The position numbers and the translations under genes were made by a program. 64,000 bases of DNA, from assembly GCF_015319165.1 (NCBI RefSeq), contig NZ_JADIVZ010000007.1, positions 62,001 through 126,000 of the forward strand, written 5' to 3'. Shown here piece by piece: positions 16,786 through 25,420 of the stretch. Positions within the stretch are counted from its first letter, which is position 1, and the number at the start of each line of letters is the position of its first letter. A model generated the notes under the pieces. The model ran no database searches, was not told the DNA's origin, and saw nothing but the letters and a program-made list of their open reading frames with translations. Origin of the DNA: Nocardioides acrostichi (GTDB lineage: Bacteria > Actinomycetota > Actinomycetes > Propionibacteriales > Nocardioidaceae).

Positions 16786-17295
16786 ATGCACATGCGACGC
16801 GTGGTGACCACCCTGCTCGTGCTGCCCGCAGTGGCGGCGTGCACGAGTCACGCGGACCCACCACCGGCGCCGAGACCCGCAACGGCCCGTGCGACCGCGT
16901 CCTGCACGTCCTCCGAGCTCCGCGTGACCCTCGCCGGCCAGGAGGGAGCCGGCGGCCACCTCGCGCACCTGGTGCGGGTGACGCCGACCGGTGAGACGCC
17001 CTGCCGACTCCCCCGATCCCCGGACGCCGTGACCGTCACGACCACCGCGGGCGGCGACGTCCGCGCCGAGGCGGGCTCGTCCTTCCCCATGGTCCGGCTC
17101 GACACCCTCGCGCCAGGCGGTGCCCCTGCCACGCTGGTGGTCGAGACCGACACGAGCTGTCGGCACCCCCGACGGCCCATACGCAGCATCGAGATCTCGC
17201 TGGCCGACGGGGATGTCGCCCTGCACCTGCGCCGAGGCCAGCGCTTCGATCTGGGGTGCGGCGTCCGCTCCTCCGACTTCGGCGTCTGGCAGTGA
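16786..17295 (+). CDS. DUF4232-like lipoprotein
   Basis: The 169-residue product has a short signal peptide with lipobox VAAC (Cys19 from the first ATG; a second ATG at 16792 is equally possible). A Pro/Ala-rich linker and a single beta-sandwich-like domain follow. Four Cys in the mature part (near residues 40, 72, 125 and 160) probably form disulfides. This pattern matches the DUF4232 lipoproteins frequent in actinobacteria, whose function is unknown. It is transcribed away from the dioxygenase gene and toward the beta-propeller gene. Confidence 0.7.
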   Translation: MHMRRVVTTLLVLPAVAACTSHADPPPAPRPATARATASCTSSELRVTLAGQEGAGGHLAHLVRVTPTGETPCRLPRSPDAVTVTTTAGGDVRAEAGSSFPMVRLDTLAPGGAPATLVVETDTSCRHPRRPIRSIEISLADGDVALHLRRGQRFDLGCGVRSSDFGVWQ

Positions 17296-17305
17296 CCGGC
17301 GGCGT

Positions 17306-19357
17306 TCAGTCGAGCCGCAGGAAACGCACGTCCTCGCCGGTGACGAGCGCGACCTTGCCGTCGGGCAGACCGATCACTCGCACCGCCGCGACGTCGGAGC
17401 CGTGCTCGACCTCGAGCATGCGGTGCTGCAACCGCTGGTCGGCGAGCTCGTCGATCGAGAGGTACCCGGTGTCACCGTGCCGGATGAGCGTGACGACGGT
17501 CCGGTGCTCGGGCAGCCACGTGAGCGCCCTCGGGTCGGACTCCGCCTGCGGATAGGTGTTGCGGGCGTAGTGGATGGTGTCGAGCGGCTTCACCTCGCTC
17601 AGGTCGTGCACACCGAAGAGACCGAGCTGCGCGCCCCAGCCCCCGCCGTCCGCCTTCGGTCGCGGACCCTCGCCCACCCCCACGAGGCGGAACCGACCCA
17701 ACGGCTGGAGGAAGCCGGAGTAGCCGGGCAGCGTCAACTCCGAGTGGATGCTGGGGTTCTTGCCGCGCAGGTCGATCACGTAGAGCGGGTCGACCTGGCG
17801 GTAGGTGACCACGAGCGCGAGGTTGCGCTGCCAGCGCACCGACCTCACCTCCTCGAAGCGGTGACCCACGCCGTCGAGCCGCCCGGTCTCGACGAGCCGG
17901 TCGTCGCGGCGGTGGAAGAGCACGATCGAGTTCGTGCGCGCGGTCTCCGACGACGGACGCACGAGCACGCGCAGCTCGTGGCCGGAGTAGTCCATCGACC
18001 AACGGTCGCGGATGGTCCCCTCGACCTCACCCGAGGCGACACTCACGGCTTGGTCGTCGGTCAGGTCGAACTCGAAGAGGTAGGTCGTGCCACCGCTGAC
18101 GGGGCGGATCGTGTCGATCATCGGGCAGCCGAAGCAGCCGCCCCCTCCTCCCCCGCTGGAGGCGAGGAACAGGGCATCGGCCGACTGGTAGCTGATGGTC
18201 GTGTCGCCGGCCAGCCCGAATGCGCGCGGAGCGGCCGGGTCGGCCGTGGCGAACGTGACGACGGTGGTGGTGTCGAGCGGCACCTCGCGCTGCGGGACGG
18301 CGACCGTGTCGCAGTCGAGCAGGTCGGCCCTGCCGCCTCGGGCGTTGCCCGCGTTGCCCGCGTTATAGGTCGGCAGCCAGTCGGCCAGCGTGCTGCGCCG
18401 CACGGCGCGACGGTTGCGTTCGGCCGCCTGCTTCGTGGTGACCCCGCGGTGCGGGTGGGTGAAGTCGAGGTCGGGCAGCCCGCTGTCGAGCACGAGCCGG
18501 ACGACGCCCTCGCCCGCCGCGCCGGTCTGCCGCGCCGCCTCGACCCGGGCCGAGTAGGTCACCTCGTCGGTGATCGCCGGCTCGGTCGGGTCGGAGAGGT
18601 CGACGCTCAGCACCCGGCTGCCGCGTCGTTCGCCGGTCATCGGGTCGCGGGGACTGGTCGGATCGGCACCGATCACCAGCACGCGCTCGCTGCCCGGTTC
18701 ACCGTCGAGCAGCAGCTCGCCCTCGCGCACGCCGTCGACGGGCAGCGTCGAGAGCCGCTTCACGTGCTCGCCGGTCACGTCGTAGGCGACCAGCTGGCTG
18801 CCGCGCAGTCGCACCAGCAACGACCCGTCGGTCTTGACGGTGTCGGGCTCGTCGACCGCGGCCTCCTGCGTGTTGGTGCCCGTGCCGCTGGCGGTGCGGC
18901 GCTGCACGCCGAAGCCTGCGTCGGCCATGCCCTGCTGCGCGGTGGTGGGGGCCGGGGCCCGCGCATTGTCGGCGAGCTCTGCAGCCGGGTAGAGCCGGTG
19001 AAGGTACGGCGACATCTGGCCATCCCAGCCGTAGGGCCCCACCAGACCCAGCGCGCGCTGGCGGTAGGTGGCGAGCAGATCGCCGCAGGAATCCGCCGGC
19101 TGGAGGTCGGCGTGGAAGGCCACCGGCGCCAGGTCGGTCACCGGAGTCGTCCCGCCGACGACCGGCCCGTCGTCCGAGGTCGGGCGGGTGAGCTGCCCCC
19201 CGGCCACGAACGCGGCACTCAACGCGGCCACGGCGCCGACGGCGACCAGGGGTCGCAGCCTCCGGGCGCGCCGCCGGCGCCGAGCGGAGCGCAGCACCTC
19301 AGCGGTCGGCGGGCTACCGGCGTCCAGGTCGTTCCAGAGGTTCTCGAGGTCGCTCAT
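17306..19357 (-). CDS. membrane-anchored beta-propeller protein co-encoded with an ECF sigma factor
   Basis: The 683-residue protein has a cytoplasmic N-terminus of about 34 residues ending in a very basic RRRRRARRLRP run, one membrane segment at 35-54, and a large extracytoplasmic domain. That domain has repeated beta-strand modules (VNL-type DP(T/L)RP...VLVIG and DLTDP segments) matching the secreted beta-propeller domain family PF09826. A loop near residue 410 reads GGGGGGCFGCPM, a possible disulfide or metal site. The ATG overlaps the sigma-factor stop (19354-19357), so the two are translationally coupled. The position and topology are those of an anti-sigma factor or sensor. No zinc-binding anti-sigma motif is visible, so that role is inferred. 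Confidence 0.82.
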   Translation of the reverse strand: MSDLENLWNDLDAGSPPTAEVLRSARRRRRARRLRPLVAVGAVAALSAAFVAGGQLTRPTSDDGPVVGGTTPVTDLAPVAFHADLQPADSCGDLLATYRQRALGLVGPYGWDGQMSPYLHRLYPAAELADNARAPAPTTAQQGMADAGFGVQRRTASGTGTNTQEAAVDEPDTVKTDGSLLVRLRGSQLVAYDVTGEHVKRLSTLPVDGVREGELLLDGEPGSERVLVIGADPTSPRDPMTGERRGSRVLSVDLSDPTEPAITDEVTYSARVEAARQTGAAGEGVVRLVLDSGLPDLDFTHPHRGVTTKQAAERNRRAVRRSTLADWLPTYNAGNAGNARGGRADLLDCDTVAVPQREVPLDTTTVVTFATADPAAPRAFGLAGDTTISYQSADALFLASSGGGGGGCFGCPMIDTIRPVSGGTTYLFEFDLTDDQAVSVASGEVEGTIRDRWSMDYSGHELRVLVRPSSETARTNSIVLFHRRDDRLVETGRLDGVGHRFEEVRSVRWQRNLALVVTYRQVDPLYVIDLRGKNPSIHSELTLPGYSGFLQPLGRFRLVGVGEGPRPKADGGGWGAQLGLFGVHDLSEVKPLDTIHYARNTYPQAESDPRALTWLPEHRTVVTLIRHGDTGYLSIDELADQRLQHRMLEVEHGSDVAAVRVIGLPDGKVALVTGEDVRFLRLD

Positions 19358-19872
19358 GAGGGGTCTCCGATGTCGAGGAGGTGCCGGTCGCGGGCCAATG
19401 CGGCCAGGGCGCGGGAGAGGCGGCTCTTCACGGTGCCGGCCGGGACACCGAGCGCGGCGGCGGTCTGCGCCTCGCTGAGTTGCACGAAGTAGCGCAGCGT
19501 CACCACCTCGCGCTGGGTCTTCGAGAGTCCGGCCAACGCCCGGTGCACGGCGTCGGCGGTTGCCACCTGGTCGGTGCGGTCGCGCGCGGGATGGTCGTCG
19601 AGGTGGTCGGCAGGGTCGGCCTCGCTGCGCTGCTTCCACCACCGCGAGCGGCGATTGTCACGGAAGGCGTTGACCAGCATCCGGTAGACGTAGGCCTCGC
19701 GGCGCTCGGCGCCGTCGACCTGCGCCCACTTGTCGTAGCAGCGCACCAGGGTGGTCTGGGCGAGATCCTGCGCCTCGTGCGGGTCGGCACCGAGGAACAC
19801 GGCGGCGCGCACGAGGTCGCGCCACGACGCGTCGACGAACGCGGCGTAGGCGGCCTCCTCCTGGGTGTCCAC
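19354..19872 (-). CDS. ECF sigma factor, SigE-like actinobacterial subfamily
   Basis: The 172-residue protein has sigma region 2 (DLAQTTLVRCYDKW near residues 36-49, then YVYRMLVNAFRDNRRSRWW). It also has region 4 (QREVVTLRYF, LSEAQTAAALGVPAGTVKSRLSRAL near 118-155). It lacks regions 1 and 3, as ECF factors do. The length and the WWKQR element match the small SigE-type (SigE-family, SACE-like) factors common in Nocardioides and Streptomyces. It heads a two-gene operon with the beta-propeller membrane protein. The target promoter is unknown; autoregulation is typical. Confidence 0.9.
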   Translation of the reverse strand: MDTQEEAAYAAFVDASWRDLVRAAVFLGADPHEAQDLAQTTLVRCYDKWAQVDGAERREAYVYRMLVNAFRDNRRSRWWKQRSEADPADHLDDHPARDRTDQVATADAVHRALAGLSKTQREVVTLRYFVQLSEAQTAAALGVPAGTVKSRLSRALAALARDRHLLDIGDPS

Positions 19873-19926
19873 GGCGTTACGACGTGAGCCGACGAGCGGA
19901 TGGTTCCCTCGACCTTTTCACCGGGC

Positions 19927-19932
19927 TAGGTT
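19927..19932 (+). promoter_or_regulatory. leaderless -10 (TAGGTT) for the ABM-domain gene
   Basis: TAGGTT, then six bases (CGCACC), then the ATG at 19939. No ribosome site is present. Confidence 0.5.
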
Positions 19933-19938
19933 CGCACC

Positions 19939-20232
19939 ATGAGCACCTTGAAAGTCATCGCGACCATCCCCGTCAAGGCCGAGGAGGTCGAGCGCCTGCG
20001 CGGCGTCTTCACCACGCTCGTCGCCGCCACCCGCGAGGAGGAGGGCTGCCTGGCCTACGACCTCTTCGAGTCCGCGGCCGCGCCCGGCACCTTCGTGACG
20101 ATCGAGGAGTGGACCGGTCAGGAGGCCCTGGACGCGCACATGCAGAGCCCGCACATCGCGACTGCGTTCGCCGAGGCCGGCGACGCCTTCGCCGGCGAGG
20201 TGGGCATCCACCCGCTGACTCCCGTTCGGTGA
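19939..20232 (+). CDS. ABM-domain monooxygenase, YgiN-like
   Basis: The 97-residue protein is a single antibiotic-biosynthesis-monooxygenase (ABM) ferredoxin-like domain. It shows KAEEVERLRGVFTTLVAATR, EEGCLAYDLFES and ...TIEEWTGQEALDAHMQSPH, the family's core with the conserved Glu, Trp and His. Such proteins are cofactor-free dimers; YgiN oxidises quinols and others modify small metabolites or act in stress responses. No pathway genes flank it, so a general quinol or methylglyoxal-stress role is as likely as biosynthesis. It is divergent from the ECF sigma operon across a 66-base gap. Confidence 0.85.
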   Translation: MSTLKVIATIPVKAEEVERLRGVFTTLVAATREEEGCLAYDLFESAAAPGTFVTIEEWTGQEALDAHMQSPHIATAFAEAGDAFAGEVGIHPLTPVR

Positions 20233-20370
20233 CCGTGCCCGGTGCCCGCCAAGGCGGTGCGTGAGCAACCTTCCGCGCACGACTCGGTTGCTGACTCATG
20301 CATCGGGCGGGCACCGCGGACGACGGCGGCCGGGCGCCGATCAGGTGCGGGTCAGGCGCGATCGCGCACA

Positions 20371-21888
20371 ATGTCGCTCGTGGTGGCCACCAGGCTCGAA
20401 CGCGCGGCAGGCGTGCTGCTCCCGGTCGTGCTCGTGGTGGCCGGGAGGCTGCCGCTGTTCGGCGTCCCGCTCTCCAACGACGAGGCCGGCTTCTCGATGC
20501 TGGCGCGCCAGTGGGCACCCGGCTCGAGCCTCTACGGCGACTACTGGGTCGACCGGCCACCACTGCTGCTCGTGCCCTACGGCCTCGCCGACCACCTGGC
20601 CGGCGCCCTCGGTGGGACGCCGACCGCCCTGCGCGCGGTCGGACTGACCACCGCGGTGGTCAGCGTGCTGCTGGCCGCCCTGCTCGCGTGGCGCACTGCG
20701 CCGGGCTCCCGGTGGGCCGTACCCGCGACGGCGACCGCGACCGCGGCGCTGCTGGCCAATCCGCGGCTGGACTCCTTCATCGTCGACGGTGAGCTGTTCA
20801 CCTTGCCCGCACTGTTGCTCGGGCTCGTGCTGCTCGGTGAGGCGATCCGGGCCGAGCGCGGCCGCGCGAGGTGGTGGCTGGCGGTGGCGACGGGCGCTGT
20901 CGGCGCTATGGGCCCCCTGGTCAAGCAGAACGCAGTCGACGTGCTCCTCGCCTCCGGCGTGGTGACGCTGGCCCTGCTCCGCACGTCGGGCACGCGTCGT
21001 CGGGCCGCGGTGCTCGCGGGGGGCGTGCTCACCGGCGCGGCCGCGGCCACGGGCGCAACCGTCGGGTGGGCGGCCTCGCGCGGCACCGAGCCGGTGCAGC
21101 TGTGGCACGCCGCCGTGACCTTCCGGCTGCACGCGTCCGGCGTCATCGCCGAGCAGGCGTCGCAGGCCACCGACCACCGCGCACAAGGACTGCTGCTCGC
21201 CGCGGTGCTGGCGGGCCTGCCCCTCGTGCTGCTCCTCCTGCCCGTGCCGTGGCGCGATCCGCTGCCCTGGGTGGTGCTGGCATGGGAGGCCGTGGCCGTG
21301 GCCGCGGGTGGCAGCTACTGGCATCACTACCTCGTGGGTCTGGTGCCGGGAGTGGCGTGGGTACTCGCCGGGCGAGCCGCGCGCGAGGGCCTGGGGAGTC
21401 GGCCGGCACAGCGGGCCCGGTGGCGTGCGCCGACGATCGTCGTCGCGGCGCTCACGTGCTCCGCGGTGGTGGGCGTCGGCGTCGCCGCCGCCGACCCGCC
21501 CCACCTACCGGGCGATGTCGCGCTGACCATCGACTACCTCCGCCAGCACGATCGCCCCGGCGACACCGGCGTGGTCGCGTTCGGCGGCCCGCAAGTGCTC
21601 GACGGTGCCGGCCTCGCGAGTCCCTACCCGTACCTGTGGAGCCTGCCGGTGCGCGTGCGCGATCCGCAGCTGACGCACTTCACCCACCTGCTCCGCTCGC
21701 CCCGCGCGCCGACCTGGCTCGTGCGCGTCGGCGACAGCCTCGGCAGCTGGGGCCTGGACGCCACGACCGCCGACCAGATCGTGGCGCGCCGCTACCGGGT
21801 CGTCTTCACCAGCGGCGCCGTCCAGGTGCTGGAGCGAGTGCCCGCCGGTCAGGTTGTCGGCAGGCGGAACCCGCGACCGTTAGCGTGA
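20371..21888 (+). CDS. GT-C (PMT/GT39-like) membrane glycosyltransferase
   Basis: The roughly 505-residue protein is an integral membrane protein with about ten hydrophobic segments. The first extracytoplasmic loop carries NDEAGFSMLARQW, which supplies the Asp-Glu pair typical of polyprenyl-phosphate-dependent GT-C enzymes. YGDYWVDRPPLLL follows, the conserved W-RPPL element of the same family. A C-terminal soluble portion of about 130 residues follows the last helix. These enzymes transfer mannose or other sugars from lipid carriers to proteins or lipids outside the membrane. I chose the ATG at 20371; the longer frame from 20242 has no supporting features. Confidence 0.78.
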   Translation: MSLVVATRLERAAGVLLPVVLVVAGRLPLFGVPLSNDEAGFSMLARQWAPGSSLYGDYWVDRPPLLLVPYGLADHLAGALGGTPTALRAVGLTTAVVSVLLAALLAWRTAPGSRWAVPATATATAALLANPRLDSFIVDGELFTLPALLLGLVLLGEAIRAERGRARWWLAVATGAVGAMGPLVKQNAVDVLLASGVVTLALLRTSGTRRRAAVLAGGVLTGAAAATGATVGWAASRGTEPVQLWHAAVTFRLHASGVIAEQASQATDHRAQGLLLAAVLAGLPLVLLLLPVPWRDPLPWVVLAWEAVAVAAGGSYWHHYLVGLVPGVAWVLAGRAAREGLGSRPAQRARWRAPTIVVAALTCSAVVGVGVAAADPPHLPGDVALTIDYLRQHDRPGDTGVVAFGGPQVLDGAGLASPYPYLWSLPVRVRDPQLTHFTHLLRSPRAPTWLVRVGDSLGSWGLDATTADQIVARRYRVVFTSGAVQVLERVPAGQVVGRRNPRPLA

Positions 21889-21936
21889 CACGTCACGACG
21901 ACACGATCGTCTCTGACCCTTCGAGGAGTCCTCCCG

Positions 21937-22437
21937 ATGTTCGACCTCATCAACGGCATCCCCGTCCACCCGCTCGTCGTGCACGCCGTGGTGGTGCTGC
22001 TGCCGCTCACCATCCTGGGCACCATCCTCATCGCCGTGCGCCCCGCGTGGCGCGTCAGCTACGGGCCCCTCGTGCTCGCCTTCGCCGTGGTGGCGACCGC
22101 TCTGATCCCGGTCGCGACCTCCAGCGGCGAGGCGCTCGAGAAGCACGTCGGTGAGCCCGCCTACGACCACGCCGAGAAGGGCGACCAGATGATCTGGTTC
22201 GCCATCCCGCTGCTGGTCCTCGTCGCCGCCCTCGTCTTCGTGGCCCGACGTGCGGCCTCGGCCGGCGAGACCGGCTCGACCCTGCTGCCCACCGTGCTCG
22301 CGGTGCTTGCGGTGCTCGCAGCCGTCGCCGCCGGCGTGCAGGTCTACCGCGTGGGCGACTCCGGCGCCAAGGCCGTGTGGTACTACCAGGTGCACAGCTC
22401 GGCGTCCGGCGGCGACACCGACGGCGACGCCGGCTGA
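21937..22437 (+). CDS. DUF2231 four-helix membrane protein
   Basis: The 166-residue protein opens FDLINGIPVHPLVVHAVVVL, the His-containing start of DUF2231 proteins, and has four membrane segments at about 18-38, 44-64, 85-105 and 115-135. The conserved HPLVVH histidines near the membrane face suggest redox or haem-like ligation, but no function is established. It lies 17 bases upstream of a two-component regulatory pair and may share its transcript. Confidence 0.82.
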   Translation: MFDLINGIPVHPLVVHAVVVLLPLTILGTILIAVRPAWRVSYGPLVLAFAVVATALIPVATSSGEALEKHVGEPAYDHAEKGDQMIWFAIPLLVLVAALVFVARRAASAGETGSTLLPTVLAVLAVLAAVAAGVQVYRVGDSGAKAVWYYQVHSSASGGDTDGDAG

Positions 22438-22454
22438 CGCGGGTCTCCTTCGTC

Positions 22455-23120
22455 ATGGCGACCATCGGTGTCTGTGAGGACGACGAGCCCATCCGCCGTG
22501 TGCTGGTGCGCGCCCTGCGAGGCTCCGGACACGAGGTCGTCACCGCCCACGACGGCCGCGAGGCTCTGGTGGCCCTGGGGCCGGACCAGGGCATCGACGT
22601 CGTCGTGATGGACATCGGACTCCCCGACGCCGATGGTCGCGACGTCGTCGCGGCGCTCCAGTCGGCTGGCCAGCGGGCGCCCGTCCTGTTCCTCACGGCC
22701 CTCGGCGGCACCCACGACCTGCTCGCCGGCTTCGCCGCCGGCGGTGACGACTACGTCGTCAAGCCGTTCGAGATCAAGGAGGTGCTGGCCCGGGTCGACG
22801 CCCTCGCGCGGCGCGGGGTGCCTCCCACCGACGCGGGTGGGCTCACCCTCGATCCGGTGGCCCACGCGGCCCGGACCGAGCACGGCCAGGTGCTGCTCAC
22901 GCCGACCGAGTTCCGCATGCTCGCCTCCATCGTGAGCCGCCCCGGTGAGGTCGTACGCCGTCGCAGCGTCGTGGCCGCCGCGTGGCCCGACGGCGCACAT
23001 GTCAGCGAGAACACGATCGACTCCTTCATCCGCCGGGTGCGCTCCAAGCTCGACCAGATCGAGTCGCCGACCGTGATCGAGACCGTGCGCGGAGTCGGCT
23101 TCACCACCTCGCCCCGATGA
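22455..23120 (+). CDS. OmpR/PhoB-family response regulator
   Basis: The 221-residue protein has a receiver domain (acidic DD near residue 9, phospho-acceptor Asp in VVMDIGLPD near 55, Thr in LFLTALG, Lys in VVKPFE near 102). A winged-helix output domain follows, ending in RVRSKL and IETVRGVGFTT. The start at 22455 (ATG after CCTTCGTC) gives an ordinary receiver N-terminus; the longer frame is within the previous gene. Its TGA overlaps the kinase ATG (23117-23120), so the pair is translationally coupled. Confidence 0.92.
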   Translation: MATIGVCEDDEPIRRVLVRALRGSGHEVVTAHDGREALVALGPDQGIDVVVMDIGLPDADGRDVVAALQSAGQRAPVLFLTALGGTHDLLAGFAAGGDDYVVKPFEIKEVLARVDALARRGVPPTDAGGLTLDPVAHAARTEHGQVLLTPTEFRMLASIVSRPGEVVRRRSVVAAAWPDGAHVSENTIDSFIRRVRSKLDQIESPTVIETVRGVGFTTSPR

Positions 23121-24445
23121 TCCGGCTCTCTCCCCGGCTCACCGCCGCCAGCGCGGGCTCGCTGCGGCGGCGCCTGGTGCTCACCACCGGCGCCGCGTCG
23201 GCCCTCGTCGCGATCGCACTCGTCAGCGTCGTCGGCCTGATGGTCGAGCGTGCCTCGACCAGCGCCGTCACCCAGGTGCTCGACGAGCGCGCGAGCGCGG
23301 TCATCTCCGCGACCCGCGAGGCCAGCGGCCAGGGCTCGATCCAGGTGCCGGACCAACGACTCGACCCGGGGGTCGTGGTCTACGACGCCGCCCGAGCGCC
23401 GGTGGCCGGCACGGTGCCGCCCTCCCTGAGCGAGGCCTTCACCCGCTACTCCGACAGCGAGTCCGAGGGCACCCGCGAGGTGGACGAGGAGTGGGCTGTC
23501 ACCTCACGCCCCTTCACCACCGAGGGCGGTCGAGCCGGGGTCGTGGTCGTCGCGGAGCCGTTGCGCCCCTACGAGGACGACGAGCACGACGCTCTCGCCG
23601 TCTCGATCGCCGCCGGCCTCGTCATGGTCGCGCTGGCCATCGCCCTCGCCGCCTGGATCACCCGACGGGCGCTCCAGCCGGTGCACCAGATGGCGATCAC
23701 GGCCGAGGAGTGGAGCGAGCACGACCTGACCCGGCGCTTCGACCTCGGGCCTCCCACCGACGAGATCCGGGCCTTGGGGCACACCCTCGACGACCTGCTG
23801 GAGAAGGTGGCCCGCGCCATCCGCACCGAGCAGCGACTCACCGCCGAGCTCGCCCACGAACTGCGCACGCCCTTGACCGCGGCCCGCGCGACGGCCGACC
23901 TGATGGCGCTCCGCGAGGATCTCGACCCGGAGATCGCGACCGACGTGCACGACATCGTGGCGGCGTGTCGCACGATGAGCGACACCATCACCGTGCTGCT
24001 GGAGCTCGCCCGCCAGGGCGCCACCCGCGGTAGCTGCACCGGCGCCGACCTGACCGCCGCCCTGTGCGCATCCGTCGGCGACGACTGGTCGCGGGTCGAG
24101 GTCCGGGTGCCCGCGACCCTCACCCTGGCGGTGCCCACCACGGTCGCGGTGCGTGCCTTGTCACCCCTGCTCGACAACGCCCTGCGCCACGCCGAGCACG
24201 TCACGCTGGACTCACGGGTCGACGACGGCTCCGCGCACACCGCCATGGTGCTGGTCGGCGACGACGGTCCGGGCATCGATCCGACCGTCGCGGCGAGGCT
24301 GTTCACCCCGGGCGCCAGCACCACCGGGTCCGGTCTCGGACTCTCCCTGGCACGGCGGGTCGCCCGCAGCGTCGGCGGCGACGTGACGGTCGAGGAGTCA
24401 CACCAGGGTGCCTGCCTCGGCGTCAGGCTCCCCCTGGCCCGCTGA
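23117..24445 (+). CDS. sensor histidine kinase partner of the upstream response regulator
   Basis: The 442-residue kinase has two membrane segments at about 22-46 and 165-188 flanking a periplasmic sensor region of about 115 residues. A HAMP-like linker, a dimerisation domain with the phospho-accepting His in LAHELRTPL near residue 249, and an ATPase domain follow. The ATPase N box (LLDNALRHAE) and G boxes (GDDGPGID, GSGLGLSLAR) are intact. The sensed signal is not evident. The 3' end overlaps the convergent FetB-like gene by 23 bases, so transcripts of the two must overlap. Confidence 0.92.
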   Translation: MIRLSPRLTAASAGSLRRRLVLTTGAASALVAIALVSVVGLMVERASTSAVTQVLDERASAVISATREASGQGSIQVPDQRLDPGVVVYDAARAPVAGTVPPSLSEAFTRYSDSESEGTREVDEEWAVTSRPFTTEGGRAGVVVVAEPLRPYEDDEHDALAVSIAAGLVMVALAIALAAWITRRALQPVHQMAITAEEWSEHDLTRRFDLGPPTDEIRALGHTLDDLLEKVARAIRTEQRLTAELAHELRTPLTAARATADLMALREDLDPEIATDVHDIVAACRTMSDTITVLLELARQGATRGSCTGADLTAALCASVGDDWSRVEVRVPATLTLAVPTTVAVRALSPLLDNALRHAEHVTLDSRVDDGSAHTAMVLVGDDGPGIDPTVAARLFTPGASTTGSGLGLSLARRVARSVGGDVTVEESHQGACLGVRLPLAR

Positions 24446-25205
24446 GGGCCGCCGGGAGCTGCGGGTTGCGGCCCGCGAGGCGGGTCAACGTGACGGCGGT
24501 GATGCTCATCGCGAGGCCGATGCCTGCGAGCACCACCAGCTGGAACTGAGCCGCTTCGACGGGGCTCGCGCCACCGAACAACGCACCGACGAACGCCCCC
24601 GGCAGGGTCACCAGCCCGGTCGACCGGGTCTGGTCGAAGGACGGGACGACGGCATCACGCACCGCCTCGCGCCCGATGTCGCGGTGGGCTTCGACCGGGG
24701 TCGCGCCGAGTGCGAGCCAGCCCTCGATCTCACCCGACCGCACGCGCGTGGTGCGCAGGAAGCCACGCCCCGCGAGTGTGGAGGCCGACATCGCGTTGCC
24801 GACCAGGATGCCGCCGACGGCCACCACGTAGCGCGGCTCGAGCGGCACCAGCCGCAGGGCCAGCACCAACCCGATCGCGGGCCCTGCGCCGACCACGATC
24901 GCCAGCGTCGCCAGCCGCCGCCCGTGGCGCAGCTCGCGCAGCCGACCACCCGAGGTGATCGACGCCGTGAGCAGCATCAGCGCGACGAACGCCAGCACGG
25001 TCAGCGGAGCCGCGAGCACGCCACGCAGTACCAGCGCGACGACGCTCAGCTGGAGGGTGGCCCGCAGCAGCGCGCGCACCGGCAGCAGCCCCAGCGCCAC
25101 GCCGTCGAGGCGCAGCACCGCGACCGTGGTGCCACTGACGAGCAGCAGACCCGCCAGCGCGAGCAGCAGCGAGGTCACCGAGGACACCACGCCAGTCTCG
25201 CCCAC
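24423..25205 (-). CDS. FetB/UPF0014-family ABC transporter permease
   Basis: The 260-residue membrane protein has seven hydrophobic segments and the UPF0014 signature stretches. These are LRATLQLSVVALVL, VGGILVGNAMSASTLAG and LVTLPGAFVGALFGGASPVEAAQFQ. The family includes FetB, the permease of an iron-export ABC pair with ATPase FetA. No ATPase gene adjoins it here, so its partner must be elsewhere or lost. The GTG at 25205 is the first start and gives a complete first helix. Confidence 0.8.
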   Translation of the reverse strand: MGETGVVSSVTSLLLALAGLLLVSGTTVAVLRLDGVALGLLPVRALLRATLQLSVVALVLRGVLAAPLTVLAFVALMLLTASITSGGRLRELRHGRRLATLAIVVGAGPAIGLVLALRLVPLEPRYVVAVGGILVGNAMSASTLAGRGFLRTTRVRSGEIEGWLALGATPVEAHRDIGREAVRDAVVPSFDQTRSTGLVTLPGAFVGALFGGASPVEAAQFQLVVLAGIGLAMSITAVTLTRLAGRNPQLPAALSGPGGA

Positions 25206-25420
25206 GGCGCTCTCTCAGCCGCGCAGGCAGCGCAACCAGCCCTGAGATGGCGGTGTCGCCGGCACGACCGGGACGCCGACCGCACGCCGGAACGCCATGC
25301 TGCCTCCTGGGTCCGCTCGTGCCGCCTCGCGACGTGGGTCGTCCTCGCTACGACGCGCCCAACCTGCCACTCCCACGCCCGCCACGGTCTGCATAACCCC
25401 CGTTCTGCGACAGTGGCCAC

